This document shows, piece by piece, positions 27,110 through 37,249 of a DNA stretch of 64,000 nucleotides. The DNA is taken from assembly GCA_902774685.1 (NCBI GenBank), contig CACYJH010000024.1:1-64000 (forward strand), written 5' to 3'. The notes under the pieces are model-generated. The model was not told where the DNA came from and did no database searches. It was given only the letters and a program-made list of their open reading frames with translations. The position numbers were made by a program, and so were the translations under genes. Each line of letters opens with the position of its first letter. Position 1 is the stretch's first letter. This DNA comes from an uncultured Methanobrevibacter sp. Its GTDB lineage: Archaea; Methanobacteriota; Methanobacteria; Methanobacteriales; Methanobacteriaceae.

Positions 27110-28129
27110 ATGGTTACTTACTCAGAATCTGGTGTAGACATTGATTTAGAAGCATTGACTGTTTCAAAATTAGCTTCAAAATTACAGCCAACATTGGAAT
27201 ACAGAAATATTATAACTGATAGTGGACACTTTGCAGCATTGGTTGAACTTGGCGATAAGGCTATTGCTATGAGTACTGATGGTGTAGGAAGTAAGATATT
27301 AGTTGCAAAAATGATGGAAAAATATGATACCGTTGGAATCGACATGATTGCAATGGTAGTAAACGATATCCTTTGTGTAGGTGCAGAACCTATTGCATTG
27401 GTAGACTACTTGGCAGTTGAAGAACCAGATCCAAAAGTAGCTGAAGAAATCGCAGATGGTCTTGTTAAAGGTGCTGAAGAATCACAAATTGCAATCATCG
27501 GTGGGGAAACCGCTTCTCTTCCAGGAATTGTAAAAGACTTCGATTTAGCAGGAACTGGAATCGGTTTTGTAGACAAGGACAAAATCATTACCGGTGCAGA
27601 TATTGAGGCAGGAGACATCTTAATTGGTCTTAGAAGCAGTGGTATTCACAGTAACGGATTAAGTCTTGCAAGAAGAGCAATATTTGAAGACGGAGGATTC
27701 ACTGTAGATGATAAAATGCCAAATTCAGACACTACCATCGGTGAAGAATTATTGAAACCAACCCAATTATATGTTAAAGCAATTGTAGAGCTCTTAAAAC
27801 ATGACTTTAACATCAAAGGTCTCGCTCACATGACTGGTGGAGGAGTAAACAACCTTTCAAGACTTAAAAAAGGAATTGGTTTCGACATTACCGATTATCC
27901 TGAACCACAAGACATTTTCAAATTAATCTATGAACAAGGAGTTCCTTTAGAAGAAATGTACAAAGTTTTCAATATGGGAGTTGGATTCTGTGTAATCGCA
28001 AGCCCTGAAGAAGCTGATGCTGTTGTAGAAGCATTGAATGAAAATATTGAAGCTTTCAAAGTAGGAACAGTTACTGATGAAGAAAAGATAACTGTAAAAA
28101 CATTTGAAGGAACTGTAATCGAATACTAA
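27110..28129 (+). CDS. purM: Phosphoribosylformylglycinamidine cyclo-ligase
   Basis: 339-residue AIR synthetase of purine synthesis, closing the imidazole ring with ATP. Motifs: [68 protein letters not shown] and [13 protein letters not shown]. The ATG at 27110 is preferred; the in-frame GTG at 27101 is part of the SD AGGTGA. It stands alone between the aCPSF1 gene and comC with about 120 nt to the latter. Confidence 0.96.
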   Translation: MVTYSESGVDIDLEALTVSKLASKLQPTLEYRNIITDSGHFAALVELGDKAIAMSTDGVGSKILVAKMMEKYDTVGIDMIAMVVNDILCVGAEPIALVDYLAVEEPDPKVAEEIADGLVKGAEESQIAIIGGETASLPGIVKDFDLAGTGIGFVDKDKIITGADIEAGDILIGLRSSGIHSNGLSLARRAIFEDGGFTVDDKMPNSDTTIGEELLKPTQLYVKAIVELLKHDFNIKGLAHMTGGGVNNLSRLKKGIGFDITDYPEPQDIFKLIYEQGVPLEEMYKVFNMGVGFCVIASPEEADAVVEALNENIEAFKVGTVTDEEKITVKTFEGTVIEY

Positions 28130-28251
28130 ATTTAAACAAATTTACCTAAAATAATTATTCAATGATTAAAAAAATATAAAAATGCATTAAAAAAAAAATA
28201 AATCTTACAAAGATTTTCAACAAACGCCAATCATAGAAAAGGAGGGAAAGA

Positions 28252-29280
28252 ATGAGGATTAGTGTTGAAAACGAAAGAAAACTTGTTAATGAAATCTTAG
28301 TCAATATAGGTGTGCAAGAAGATCATGCTAAAATAATTACTGAAGCGACTTTAGACTCTGACTTAAAAGGTTTCACTTCACATGGACTTGGAAGATTCCC
28401 ACAATACATTAGAGGAATCAAAAACGGTTTCATTGAAACCAAAGGTGACTACGAAGTTGTAAAGGATGAAGATTCCATTGCACTCATTGATGGAAAAAGC
28501 TTATTTGGACAATACATTGCACATGAAGCTATGATGATGGCAATCAATAAGGCAAAGGAAACTGGTATTGCTGCAGTAGGTACCTTCAATTCAAACCACT
28601 TTGGAATTACCGGATATTACTCTGACTTAGCTATTAGAAATGATATGATTGGTATTGTAATCTGTAACACTGAACCTGGAGTTGCTCCTTTAGGTGGTAA
28701 AAAAGCTATTCTCGGAACTAACCCAATAGCTATCGGTATCCCTTCTGAAACTTACATTGCTGTTGATATGGCAACTGCTGTAAGTGCTAGAGGAAAAATC
28801 TTGGAAGCTAAAAGGAAAGGTGTGGAAATTCCTCCAAACACTGCAATCGATAAGGATGGAAACCCTACCACTGATCCTGAAGCTGCTTTAGGCGGTTCTA
28901 TCCTCCCATTCGGTGGAGTAAAAGGATACGCTTTAAGCTTCATGATTGAAATCATGTGCGGACCTCTCGTAAATGCAGCATTTGGTACCCATGTAACAGG
29001 TACTGCTGGAGATTACAAGGAAGACTGTAACAAAGGAGACTTGTTTGTAGCAATCAACCCTGCAAAATTCGTTTCAATCGACGCATTCAAAGAACAAGTT
29101 GAAGAATTCGTCAAAGAAATCAGAGAATCAGGAGACACCTTCATACCAGGTGACCTTGAAGTAAGAAGAATTGCTGAAAATGAGGAAAAAGGTTTAGAAA
29201 TAGATGAAAAACTCTATGAAACTTTACAAAGCATTTGTGAAGATACAAATATAGATTTAGACAGTTACTTAACTGAATAA
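28252..29280 (+). CDS. comC: L-sulfolactate dehydrogenase, Ldh2/YlbC-family NAD(P) oxidoreductase
   Basis: 342 residues of the malate/L-lactate/sulfolactate dehydrogenase-2 family, which has its own fold rather than a Rossmann fold. Motifs: DLKGFTSHGLGRFPQYIRG (about 36-54), TFNSNHFGITGYYSDLA (about 110-126) and GTNPIAIGIPSE (about 158-169). In methanogens ComC oxidises sulfolactate to sulfopyruvate for coenzyme M; closely related enzymes act on malate, so substrate assignment rests on family and organism. Very strong SD (AAGGAGGG). comB at 5.2 kb supplies its substrate. Confidence 0.85.
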   Translation: MRISVENERKLVNEILVNIGVQEDHAKIITEATLDSDLKGFTSHGLGRFPQYIRGIKNGFIETKGDYEVVKDEDSIALIDGKSLFGQYIAHEAMMMAINKAKETGIAAVGTFNSNHFGITGYYSDLAIRNDMIGIVICNTEPGVAPLGGKKAILGTNPIAIGIPSETYIAVDMATAVSARGKILEAKRKGVEIPPNTAIDKDGNPTTDPEAALGGSILPFGGVKGYALSFMIEIMCGPLVNAAFGTHVTGTAGDYKEDCNKGDLFVAINPAKFVSIDAFKEQVEEFVKEIRESGDTFIPGDLEVRRIAENEEKGLEIDEKLYETLQSICEDTNIDLDSYLTE

Positions 29281-29882
29281 ATCTACTTTTTTATTTTTTA
29301 CTATTTTTACTTTTTTTACTTTTCAATATTTTTTAGATTTAACTATTCTATTTTTTACTAATTTTTTTTAATCAAATTTTTACTGCAAAAATTTTTTACA
29401 TAATTTACCAATATAATAAATTTTATAATTTTACTAAATCACTAATTTTAAAAAATTTTCAAATTTTATAATTTTCATATTTTTCAACCACTTTTTTTAA
29501 AAATTATTATGAAAAAATACTAAAATTTTTAGCATTTCAATGACTGTGATAAATTTAATAATAAAAGTTTATTAAACAATAGTTTAAATTAAAAACTATT
29601 AAAATTATTAATCGGTTAATTAAAATTCTGAAAGTAGAAACAATAGTATAAAATTTGATAAGTTGAGATGTAGATGAGGTAAATGAAAAATAGCAAAGTA
29701 GTGCAAATATGAAAAAATGATTTTGTGAAAATTAAAAATTGTGAAAATTTAAAAAATTTTAAAATTAAAAATTTGAAATTAAAAAAATAATTTTGAAAAT
29801 ACAAGAAAAAAAAATTATTAAAAAATTTTTTAAAAAATATTAAAAAAATAATTTAAAAAAATAGTAGGAAAAAATAAAAAAA
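29281..29882. other. 602-base low-complexity A+T gap between convergent genes
   Basis: Long T-rich tracts after comC (to about 29370) are a plausible U-rich terminator for it. Long A-rich tracts precede 29882 and would terminate the leftward gene. Between them I see no SD-preceded ORF of useful length and no strong hairpin. Confidence 0.5.
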
Positions 29883-30275
29883 TTAAATTGCACATGAAGG
29901 TGCAAAACCTAAGTCATTCAATAATGTATCGAGACCTTTTTCTGCCATGACAACATCATCAACCAAACAGAATATTCCAAGCTTTCCTTCCTTAATGAAA
30001 GTGGAAAGTTTACTTGCATCATCCAAAAGTTCAGATGCATCCTCTTCTGCAACTGTAAAGAAAAGATCTGTTTCCATCATATTAAGGGAACTGTTTACAT
30101 TGAATTTGGAATCAATATTTCCTTCTTTCCTTTCAATCAATAGAAAATTCTTATCTGTTTCACCGACAAAGAAAGCAATTTTGGTACCTGGACTTAAAAC
30201 TGCAAAATAATTTTCAGAGTCCTTTACAAACTTGTCCCATAGATTATTGTCATGAATCTTTACTGGCTTTACCAT
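29883..30275 (-). CDS. Small protein of unknown function next to a DGC-domain gene
   Basis: 130 residues starting MVKPVKIHDNNLWDKFVKDSE. Soluble, mixed alpha/beta in look: AVLSPGTKIAFFVGETDKNFLLIERK, then MMETDLFFTVAEEDASELLDDASKL and GIFCLVDDVVMAEKGLDTLLNDLGFAPSCAI. Cysteines are near the C-terminus only. I do not recognise the family. SD TGGTGGTTAT precedes the ATG. It lies 34 nt after the DGC-domain gene, last in the leftward cluster, so a shared metal- or cysteine-related role is possible but unproven. Confidence 0.6.
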   Translation of the reverse strand: MVKPVKIHDNNLWDKFVKDSENYFAVLSPGTKIAFFVGETDKNFLLIERKEGNIDSKFNVNSSLNMMETDLFFTVAEEDASELLDDASKLSTFIKEGKLGIFCLVDDVVMAEKGLDTLLNDLGFAPSCAI

Positions 30276-30309
30276 ATAACCACCAAAAGAAAAAAAATAA
30301 GAACTTAGA

Positions 30310-30696
30310 TTAATCTAATTCAAGTTCATTGATCTTATTTTCAATAACATCCTTAACTATCTTTACACAGATTTCTCCTTCCTCATCCAATCTAGCAGCA
30401 TCATTTGCCTTGTGTTCTGTTTCAGCTAAAATATCCCCAACATTAAGTTCATCTATAATCTGAACTCCTTTCTGTTCCAATATTTTTCCAACACAATTTC
30501 CTTCACAACCATTGATTGCTAAAATTGGATATTTATCAAGCATTCTTTTAAAACCTGTGACATTTGCAGAAGTTGAACCCATACAAATGGATAATATTTC
30601 CACATCATCAATAGCCAAGTCATGAACAGCAACTCTTGCCACCAATCCATTTGGACTCATGCCGCTGCATGCTGCCAAAGCAATTTTCTCTTCCAT
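30310..30696 (-). CDS. DGC-domain putative zinc-binding protein
   Basis: 128 residues from ATG 30696 (SD GGAAGTG 5 nt upstream); an ATG at 30726 would add ten residues but has no SD. Family signature: cysteines in MEEKIALAACSGMSPNGLVARVAVHDLA, ILSICMGS and LAINGCEGNCVGKILEQKG (CxxxC). DGC proteins are predicted metal binders of unknown function, common in anaerobes. It lies 66 nt downstream of polB1 and 34 nt upstream of the unknown 130-residue gene. Confidence 0.8.
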   Translation of the reverse strand: MEEKIALAACSGMSPNGLVARVAVHDLAIDDVEILSICMGSTSANVTGFKRMLDKYPILAINGCEGNCVGKILEQKGVQIIDELNVGDILAETEHKANDAARLDEEGEICVKIVKDVIENKINELELD

Positions 30697-30762
30697 AACA
30701 ACACTTCCTTTTTTAATTATGATCATTTGTTAATATTTATATAAATATCATTAAATTTTAAA

Positions 30763-32682
30763 CTATTCCTTCTTCATTTCAGGAACGTATTTTGCGTAAA
30801 AACCATCAGTATCTGCATAAATAGCCTTAAAACCATAAGTTTCAGCTTCTTTCATAGCCTTTTTAATATGCTGACGTCCCCATGCAGTAATAGCTTGAGC
30901 ACATTCAAATGAATACCAACGGAACCTTAAGAATCCATAAACCCCATACATTGTGTTAGCCAAACGTTTCAACGCCTGTTGTTGTACATCCAAACTCTTC
31001 TTCAAGATAGGATCATCAGTAGCCTTCATCCTATTCTTTACTGCAAATCTTTCATTCAGGATGTCTTCCAATGCAGATGGAATGAAACCTTGAGGCTCTT
31101 TCTTGAATTTGAAATAATGCTCAGGGGAAATGTAATACTCTTCATCATTATCCATTTCAGAAGAAAGTTCCTCTTCCTTAAGATTGTCAATTTCATCATA
31201 GCCTGTTTCAAAATCTTCAAACTTGGAATTATATGAAACATTATCATTTACCAAAACATCTGGAGAGATGTTTTTTGAAATAATCAAAGTAGGATACAGG
31301 CTTTTGAAGTCGAACTGAACCAAATTCTCATGCAATCCTATTTCAGGTTCCTTCACATAACCTCCAGAATTGCTGCCTCTTTCCTTAATGTTCTTCATGG
31401 TCATGTTAGGCTTGTTAGGTACAACTTCATTGGCTTCATAAGCCTTTCTTACCAAGTACCATTCTGCCTGTTGACCTGTAGCCATACGAGTCACATCAAC
31501 AAAAGGCTGTCCAACTATACGGGTCAATTCTAAGTTCAAAGGCAATGTTTCTTGAGCTATCTTCAAAGTGGAGACAACATCATCAAGGGAATATTTGAAT
31601 AGGTTCTTAAGTTCCCTTCCTCCATTGTCCCAGAATTCATAAATCCTATCTCCAGGAACATCAATCTTCTCTTCACCAAAGAACTCAAAGTAAACCCTTT
31701 CCAAAGTGTATCTGTCAAGAGACATGTATCTTCTCATCACCAAATACAAATCAACATGAAGAAGGCCTTTAAAGGTAGCTGCATTATTGTAACCTCTTCT
31801 AATGAATTTGACATTGGATCCGTCAACACCTAAATCCAAATCGATGCCCCAAATCTTTGCCCTATCTCTAAGATATGGGAAATCAAATACATCAGAGTTA
31901 TAGCCTATAATGATATCAACATTCGCTTCCTTAACTGTTTTGATGAAAGCTTCAATCATTTCCTTTTCGCTGTCAACCTTTTCTATAAAGTACATTTCAG
32001 GGTCATTCTCAAATTCGTCCCCTTTTGTGGATATGACTTTTCTTACCCCTACATTGCTGTCGATTCCAATCATGATGATTTCATCCTCATCAGGATTAGG
32101 CATTCCATGAGGGTTTCTAACTTCCAAGTCGAAGCTCATCATTCTAAATTGCTGGAAGTCTGTATTTGCGGTTATAGGACTTTTAGTCAATTTGAGAATT
32201 TCAAGAGAATCATCCTCTGCATCAATGGTTTCGAAGGAATCAATCAATTCCCCTTCCAATTCCAATTCAGCCATAGGGACCAAAGCATTGTCTATCAAAT
32301 ATCTTCTGTAAAATGGAATATCATGTTCCCTTAACTGCTTTACGGAATCCAAATCCCAAATCACATCCCTATATTTAGGAACTTCCTGAGGATGAGTGAA
32401 GCTGATCTTTACGAATTCAGTAGGAACTTGAAAATCCTTTTTCTCCACCTTTTCAAGTTTTGTAAATTCCAAATCACCATTCTTTTCAAGCTCTTTCAAA
32501 TCATCAATACATTTGTCAATATCACCAGAAGGCAAAATGTAGAGGTAAGGGATGAAGCTGTCATCCAATGCAATCAAATCATTGGATTTTTCTCCTTTTA
32601 CCTTACCGAATAAGCGCATTACTGGCTTTTCTTCATAAGTAATGTAATCAATATCCAAAAGAACAATATTTCTTTTTACCAT
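30763..32682 (-). CDS. polB1: DNA polymerase B, large N-terminal subunit of a split enzyme
   Basis: 639 residues holding the N-terminal, 3'-5' exonuclease and palm/finger parts of a family B replicative polymerase. Exo I is SFDLEVRN (D185, E187), Exo II GYNSDVFDFPYLRDRA, Exo III YSLDDV. Motif A is FDFKSLYPTLI (about 457-467), motif B KRLANTMYGVYGF (Thr where Ser is usual) and motif C YADTDGFY (622-629). It ends only 10 residues after motif C, so the thumb domain must come from a separate gene, as with PolB1/PolB2 of Methanothermobacter. GGTTGATAGG precedes the ATG. The second part is not in the window. Confidence 0.93.
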   Translation of the reverse strand: MVKRNIVLLDIDYITYEEKPVMRLFGKVKGEKSNDLIALDDSFIPYLYILPSGDIDKCIDDLKELEKNGDLEFTKLEKVEKKDFQVPTEFVKISFTHPQEVPKYRDVIWDLDSVKQLREHDIPFYRRYLIDNALVPMAELELEGELIDSFETIDAEDDSLEILKLTKSPITANTDFQQFRMMSFDLEVRNPHGMPNPDEDEIIMIGIDSNVGVRKVISTKGDEFENDPEMYFIEKVDSEKEMIEAFIKTVKEANVDIIIGYNSDVFDFPYLRDRAKIWGIDLDLGVDGSNVKFIRRGYNNAATFKGLLHVDLYLVMRRYMSLDRYTLERVYFEFFGEEKIDVPGDRIYEFWDNGGRELKNLFKYSLDDVVSTLKIAQETLPLNLELTRIVGQPFVDVTRMATGQQAEWYLVRKAYEANEVVPNKPNMTMKNIKERGSNSGGYVKEPEIGLHENLVQFDFKSLYPTLIISKNISPDVLVNDNVSYNSKFEDFETGYDEIDNLKEEELSSEMDNDEEYYISPEHYFKFKKEPQGFIPSALEDILNERFAVKNRMKATDDPILKKSLDVQQQALKRLANTMYGVYGFLRFRWYSFECAQAITAWGRQHIKKAMKEAETYGFKAIYADTDGFYAKYVPEMKKE

Positions 32683-32707
32683 CCTATCAACCGAATATTT
32701 TTATTAT

Positions 32708-33793
32708 CTAATAATCATCAGATTCGTCTTTTTCCAATTCTTCCATCTCTGATTTGTCCTTTTCAAGCTCTTCTTTAAGAGACATGATAACTGCATATGC
32801 AATTCCTAAAATCAAAGGCCCGATTATAAATCCAACAATACCGAAAACATAAGGTCCTGCCATAAATCCTACTAAAAGGATTAAGGAAGGCATATCCGCA
32901 TAATTACTTGCAAGCATTGGGCGAATGTACATATCACTCAAACTCAATACAAAACCCCATAATATGGTTAGGATTCCTTGAGTGATATCTCCAACTACAA
33001 AGAATGCATAAATTGCCAAAACCCAATAAACTATCCAAGGACCAATGATAGGAATCAGTTGAGCAATACCTGTTATGATTCCTAAAAACAAGGCAAATTT
33101 ATATCCTAAGAAATAATAACCTACACCACCTAAAATACCGATGATGATTGCAGTTAAGAAGTGACCATAGAATATGGATTTTAAAACATTTGCAACATCA
33201 TCTAAGGTTCTTTCAAAGAAAGCCTTGTGCTTTTCTGGAATAAATATATAAAGATGTTCCACTATCTTATCGCCATCACGAGTGAAATAATATATTGAAC
33301 AGATCAATACGAATAATTGAACCAATACATCTGAAAAGTGTCTTACGAATTTCACTGCATAGTTGAATATATATGTTAAAATGTCATGCACTCCACTGGT
33401 TAAGGCACCAACATAAGGTTTGATGAACCCTTGAATCTCTACAGGCAACGCTTGGATAAATGTGGTAATGGCTAAATTCAAATCAATGCCAGAGCTTATA
33501 GAAAGATTATGAGAATTGAAAAACATATCTGCAAAAATGGCTATTTCCCAAAACACATATATGAATAATAATATCAATGGAATGATCACCAGAAATATTG
33601 CCAGAAATATGGAGATTGAAGGAATCCTAATTTTTGATTGAATCCTATCCGCAACTGGTTTAATACCATATGCAATCATTGCTCCAAGCAATATCATATT
33701 CAATACAGGCATGACAGTGAGTAATGACAATAATAAGAGGATTATTATAATTACAATATGCAAGCCATATTTACTTTCACTAAGATTAAACAT
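32708..33793 (-). CDS. AI-2E family transporter (PerM/UPF0118)
   Basis: 361 residues with about 8 membrane spans. The family signature is in the second half: FYGHFLTAIIIGILGGVGYYFLG, LFLGIITGIAQLIPIIGPWIVYW and GFMAGPYVFGIVGFIIGPLILGI, then an acidic cytoplasmic tail (EELEKDKSEMEELEKDESDDY). Bacterial members export autoinducer-2 or exchange Na+/H+; the archaeal substrate is unknown. It lies between pyrK and polB1 with gaps of 52 and 25 nt, in one leftward cluster. Confidence 0.9.
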   Translation of the reverse strand: MFNLSESKYGLHIVIIIILLLLSLLTVMPVLNMILLGAMIAYGIKPVADRIQSKIRIPSISIFLAIFLVIIPLILLFIYVFWEIAIFADMFFNSHNLSISSGIDLNLAITTFIQALPVEIQGFIKPYVGALTSGVHDILTYIFNYAVKFVRHFSDVLVQLFVLICSIYYFTRDGDKIVEHLYIFIPEKHKAFFERTLDDVANVLKSIFYGHFLTAIIIGILGGVGYYFLGYKFALFLGIITGIAQLIPIIGPWIVYWVLAIYAFFVVGDITQGILTILWGFVLSLSDMYIRPMLASNYADMPSLILLVGFMAGPYVFGIVGFIIGPLILGIAYAVIMSLKEELEKDKSEMEELEKDESDDY

Positions 33794-33845
33794 GTTATCA
33801 TTAAATAAATTATTTGTTAAATCATTACTATTAATTCTATTTAGA

Positions 33846-34655
33846 TTAGAAATACTGCTTTAATCCAGAAGCAGTTCTATGGAATTTGCCGAACTCTACG
33901 ATTTTAGACACTTGGTCAGATGAGAATACAGGTCCTTCTGCACATATTCTCCAACCGGTTTTATCAACACAGCATTGGCCGCAAACACCTATAGCACATT
34001 TCATATAACGTTCCATAGAATATTCACCTTCAATCATATGAGCTTCCAAACTTCCATATAATGGTCTCATCATTACTTCAGGACCGCAAACAACAGCCCA
34101 GTCATACTCCTTATGTTCAATTAGCTGTAAAACCCTATGGGTTGCAAATCCTTTGAAACCGCAGGATCCATCATCAGTACAAGTGTAAACTTTTGCGCCT
34201 CTTGCTTTCAAACGTTCATCGAACAACAATTCATCCTTAGTTTGTGCAGCGCAAACGACATCTACGATAGCCTTTTTCTTTAAAGCCTCTTCAGTGAATG
34301 ATGCAATCGGAGCCATTCCAACTCCTCCACCAATAGCCAAGACTCTCATGCCTTTCAAATCAGTGTCAAAACCATTTCCATATGGTCCTCTAATACCTAA
34401 CTTGTCACCTTCCTTAAGTGAATGAAGGTCTTCTGTGAATTCACCAACTTTTTTGACAGTTATTCCAAATTCACCTTTATGAACATCAATATAAGAAACG
34501 GACATTGGCTTTTCATCCTTAAAGTTCCACACCATGACAAATTGTCCAGGAGTAGGAATATTCTCACCAACCATAGTCCAATCAAAAATAAAAGTCTTGA
34601 TTGTAGGAGTTTCTTCTATAATCTTTTTAATCTCTATAACTTGAGGTACATTCAT
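33846..34655 (-). CDS. pyrK: Dihydroorotate dehydrogenase electron transfer subunit
   Basis: 269 residues from ATG 34655, which has a textbook SD (AGGTTTGGTGAT); an upstream ATG at 34712 would overlap pyrD. FAD-binding segment LGIRGPYGNGF, NAD-binding loop AIGGGVGMAPIASF and a [2Fe-2S] site CAIGVCGQCCVDKTGWRICAEGPVF near the C-terminus. It passes electrons from dihydroorotate oxidation at PyrD to NAD or another acceptor. It follows pyrD by 43 nt. Confidence 0.93.
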   Translation of the reverse strand: MNVPQVIEIKKIIEETPTIKTFIFDWTMVGENIPTPGQFVMVWNFKDEKPMSVSYIDVHKGEFGITVKKVGEFTEDLHSLKEGDKLGIRGPYGNGFDTDLKGMRVLAIGGGVGMAPIASFTEEALKKKAIVDVVCAAQTKDELLFDERLKARGAKVYTCTDDGSCGFKGFATHRVLQLIEHKEYDWAVVCGPEVMMRPLYGSLEAHMIEGEYSMERYMKCAIGVCGQCCVDKTGWRICAEGPVFSSDQVSKIVEFGKFHRTASGLKQYF

Positions 34656-34698
34656 TCTATCACCAAACCTTAGAAAACTTAAGCCCACACTATGGCCA

Positions 34699-35604
34699 TC
34701 ATTTATGAGCAAAACCTACCATATCATTTATTGAATCAAATTCGCTATCTTCTATGAACTCTTCCAAATCAGAAGAGATTCTTCCAAAAATTTCCGGACC
34801 TTCATACATGATTGAAGTTCCAATCTGAACAGCACTTGCACCAGCATATAAAAACTCTATGACATCTGCATAATTGCGTATTCCTCCGACACCAACAATA
34901 GGAATATCTGTCGCTTCATATGCGTCATATACACAGCGCACTGCAATCGGCTTGATTGCCGGCCCGCTCATTCCACCAAACTTATTGGCGAGAATCGGAT
35001 TTCCAGTTACAATATCGATTTTCATTCCTGGACCTAATGAATTGATCAATGTCAAACCGTCTGCTCCAGCATTTTCTGCAGAAACTGCTATTTCGGAAAT
35101 GTCAGTTACATTTGGAGTCAATTTTGCAAGAACTGGAACATCAACCGCTTCTTTAACTGCCTTTACAACATCATAAGTCAATTGAGGATTTTGACCGATG
35201 GAAGCACCATAACCTTCCATAGCATGAGGACATGAAACATTTAGCTCAATCATATCAACCAAATCTTCAACTTCTCCGGCAACAAATGCAAATTCTTCGG
35301 GATTTGCACCGTAAATAGAAGCTATTGATCTGCCTTTAACACGATTGACATCTTCCAATTCCTCTTTAAAAGCTTTTACCCCAGGACTTGAAAGTCCGAT
35401 AGCATTGATTATTCCTCCTTCTACAGCAACTGTAGTTGGATTCTTATAACCATCATTAGGGTCTTTAGAAAATGATTTAGATACAACTGCACCAGCACCA
35501 GATTCTAAAATCCAATTAAGAGAAGATGCATGGCTGCCTAATACCCCTGCAGCAAGCATCAATGGATTCTTTAATCTGACACCACATAAATTTGTTTTTA
35601 ACAT
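34699..35604 (-). CDS. pyrD: Dihydroorotate dehydrogenase, class 1B catalytic subunit
   Basis: 301-residue FMN enzyme oxidising dihydroorotate to orotate in pyrimidine synthesis. N-terminus LCGVRLKNPLMLAAGVLG, core IELNVSCPHAMEGYGASIGQNPQ with the family's catalytic cysteine, VPVLAKLTPNVTDI, and the phosphate-binding end VGVGGIRNYADVIEFLYAGASAVQIGTSIM. First gene of the leftward cluster, with PyrK as electron-transfer partner immediately downstream. SD GGAGGTT precedes the ATG. Confidence 0.96.
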   Translation of the reverse strand: MLKTNLCGVRLKNPLMLAAGVLGSHASSLNWILESGAGAVVSKSFSKDPNDGYKNPTTVAVEGGIINAIGLSSPGVKAFKEELEDVNRVKGRSIASIYGANPEEFAFVAGEVEDLVDMIELNVSCPHAMEGYGASIGQNPQLTYDVVKAVKEAVDVPVLAKLTPNVTDISEIAVSAENAGADGLTLINSLGPGMKIDIVTGNPILANKFGGMSGPAIKPIAVRCVYDAYEATDIPIVGVGGIRNYADVIEFLYAGASAVQIGTSIMYEGPEIFGRISSDLEEFIEDSEFDSINDMVGFAHK

Positions 35605-35926
35605 GAATAACCTCCAATAAAAACATAAGCAAGATAATTCTTTAATTTATAAGATTTAATTTGAATATTTTGTATTAAATTGTATTGAATTTGCATTTAA
35701 TCTATTTGGATTAAATTTGAATATTTAAATAAATTTGAATTTGAATATTTATATAAATATATAGTATATAATTTTATACTATTTTAATATATGAAAACTA
35801 TTAAATATAAAATATTTGATTTTTTATAGAAAAATCCATCACTTTTTTTGAAAAAATATCAAAAATCAAGGAACACATAAGAGAAATAATGTAAAATATA
35901 TTAGAAATAAAAATTAAAATAGAATT
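35605..35926. promoter_or_regulatory. Divergent promoter region of pyrD and nop5
   Basis: 322 bases of A+T-rich DNA with several imperfect copies of TTGAATTTGAATATTTA (about 35655-35755) and TATA-like stretches (about 35745-35770). The nop5 ATG has no SD, so its transcript may be leaderless or weakly translated. No ORF or hairpin of note. Confidence 0.4.
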
Positions 35927-37159
35927 ATGGAATATTATATAACACAATGCATTGCAGGATTTATTGCATTTGATGAAAATCTTGAAATAGCTGAATACAA
36001 ATTATTCAAAGAAGATGAAATAGTTTCAAATCTTATTAAAATAGAAGAGAATGAGATTTTAGAACAAGAAATTGAATTGATCAATGGATTAATTTCTAAT
36101 GATTCATCTGATGAAAATAAAATCATCATAGAAACCACCAAAAGAAAATCTCAATACAAGGACCTTGAAAACTACGAAATCATTGAAACTGAAACTCCTA
36201 ATAAAGGTGGGGAATATTTAAGAAATAATCTCAATGAAATTTTCAAAGAGATAGGATTTGAAAAGAGTGAAGAAGACATCATTGAATATTATGAAAGATT
36301 GGCTATAGAACAGATTAAACAATCATCACAGGAAGAGGATAAGCTCTTGATTCAGGCAATAAACTCTGTAGATGATATTGACGAATCAATCAGCAAACTA
36401 GTCGAACGTATTCGTGACTGGTACACAATCTATTTCCCTGAAATGGACACTATAGGAAATAATGAAACCTACATTAAATTGATTGCCCTTAGTGAAAATA
36501 GGGAAGACATAATGGAAAACTTTAAAGATCAATTTAGCGAAGACATAGATTACAGTAGCGGAGCAGATATAGAAGAAGATGATTTGGAAATGTTGAAAAA
36601 CTTTGCAGAATCTATCTATTCACTTCAAAAATCAAGGAAGGAACTTGAAACTTATATTGATTCTAAGATGGAATCAATCGCTCCAAACTTAAGAGACCTA
36701 TTAGGTGCAACACTTGGTGCAAAATTAATAGCCCATATTGGAAGCATTAAAAGATTAGCAACTTATCCTGCAAGTGTTATTCAAATAATGGGTGCAGAAA
36801 AGGCAATATTCAGACATTTGAAAACTGGAGAACGCCCACCAAAACATGGTTTGATATTCCAACACCCAAGTGTACGTGGTGCAAAATGGTGGAATAGAGG
36901 AAAAATAGCTAGAAACTTGGCTTTAAAAATCACATTAGCTGTTAGGAAAGACGTGTTCTCCGGAGAATATGATCCAAGCATTGCAGAGGACTACTTGAAA
37001 AAGGTGGAACAGATTGAAAAGGAAAATCCTTTCCCTAAAAAAACCAGCCAAAGAAGAGCTAACGAAAGAAGAAGTGAAAGGGATAAAGGAAAGGGAAAAT
37101 CCAAAAAATACAAAGGAAATAAGAAGAATAAGAAAAATAAAAAAAGAAGAAGAAAATAG
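35927..37159 (+). CDS. nop5: Nop5/Nop56/58 core protein of box C/D sRNPs
   Basis: 410 residues. A Nop N-terminal domain is followed by a coiled-coil middle (LEMLKNFAESIYSLQKSRKELETYIDSKM) and the conserved NOP domain GATLGAKLIAHIGSIKRLATYPASVIQIMGAEKAIFRHLKTGERPPKHGLIFQHP (about 262-318). The C-terminal 45 residues are almost all Lys/Arg/Asn. It bridges L7Ae-bound C/D sRNAs and fibrillarin for 2'-O-methylation of rRNA and tRNA. The fibrillarin gene follows after 90 nt, the usual archaeal pairing. The ATG at 35927 lacks an SD. Confidence 0.95.
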   Translation: MEYYITQCIAGFIAFDENLEIAEYKLFKEDEIVSNLIKIEENEILEQEIELINGLISNDSSDENKIIIETTKRKSQYKDLENYEIIETETPNKGGEYLRNNLNEIFKEIGFEKSEEDIIEYYERLAIEQIKQSSQEEDKLLIQAINSVDDIDESISKLVERIRDWYTIYFPEMDTIGNNETYIKLIALSENREDIMENFKDQFSEDIDYSSGADIEEDDLEMLKNFAESIYSLQKSRKELETYIDSKMESIAPNLRDLLGATLGAKLIAHIGSIKRLATYPASVIQIMGAEKAIFRHLKTGERPPKHGLIFQHPSVRGAKWWNRGKIARNLALKITLAVRKDVFSGEYDPSIAEDYLKKVEQIEKENPFPKKTSQRRANERRSERDKGKGKSKKYKGNKKNKKNKKRRRK

Positions 37160-37249
37160 TTATATATTGACAATTCATTAGAATTTGAATTTTTCAATTA
37201 TTTCAATCCCATATTATTAAATTAATTCATATTTATAAAGAGTGAAACA

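Noticed and set aside
29616-29804. 62-codon leftward ORF
   Set aside because: Almost pure Phe/Ile/Leu/Tyr/Lys from A+T low complexity, no SD, in a convergent gap.
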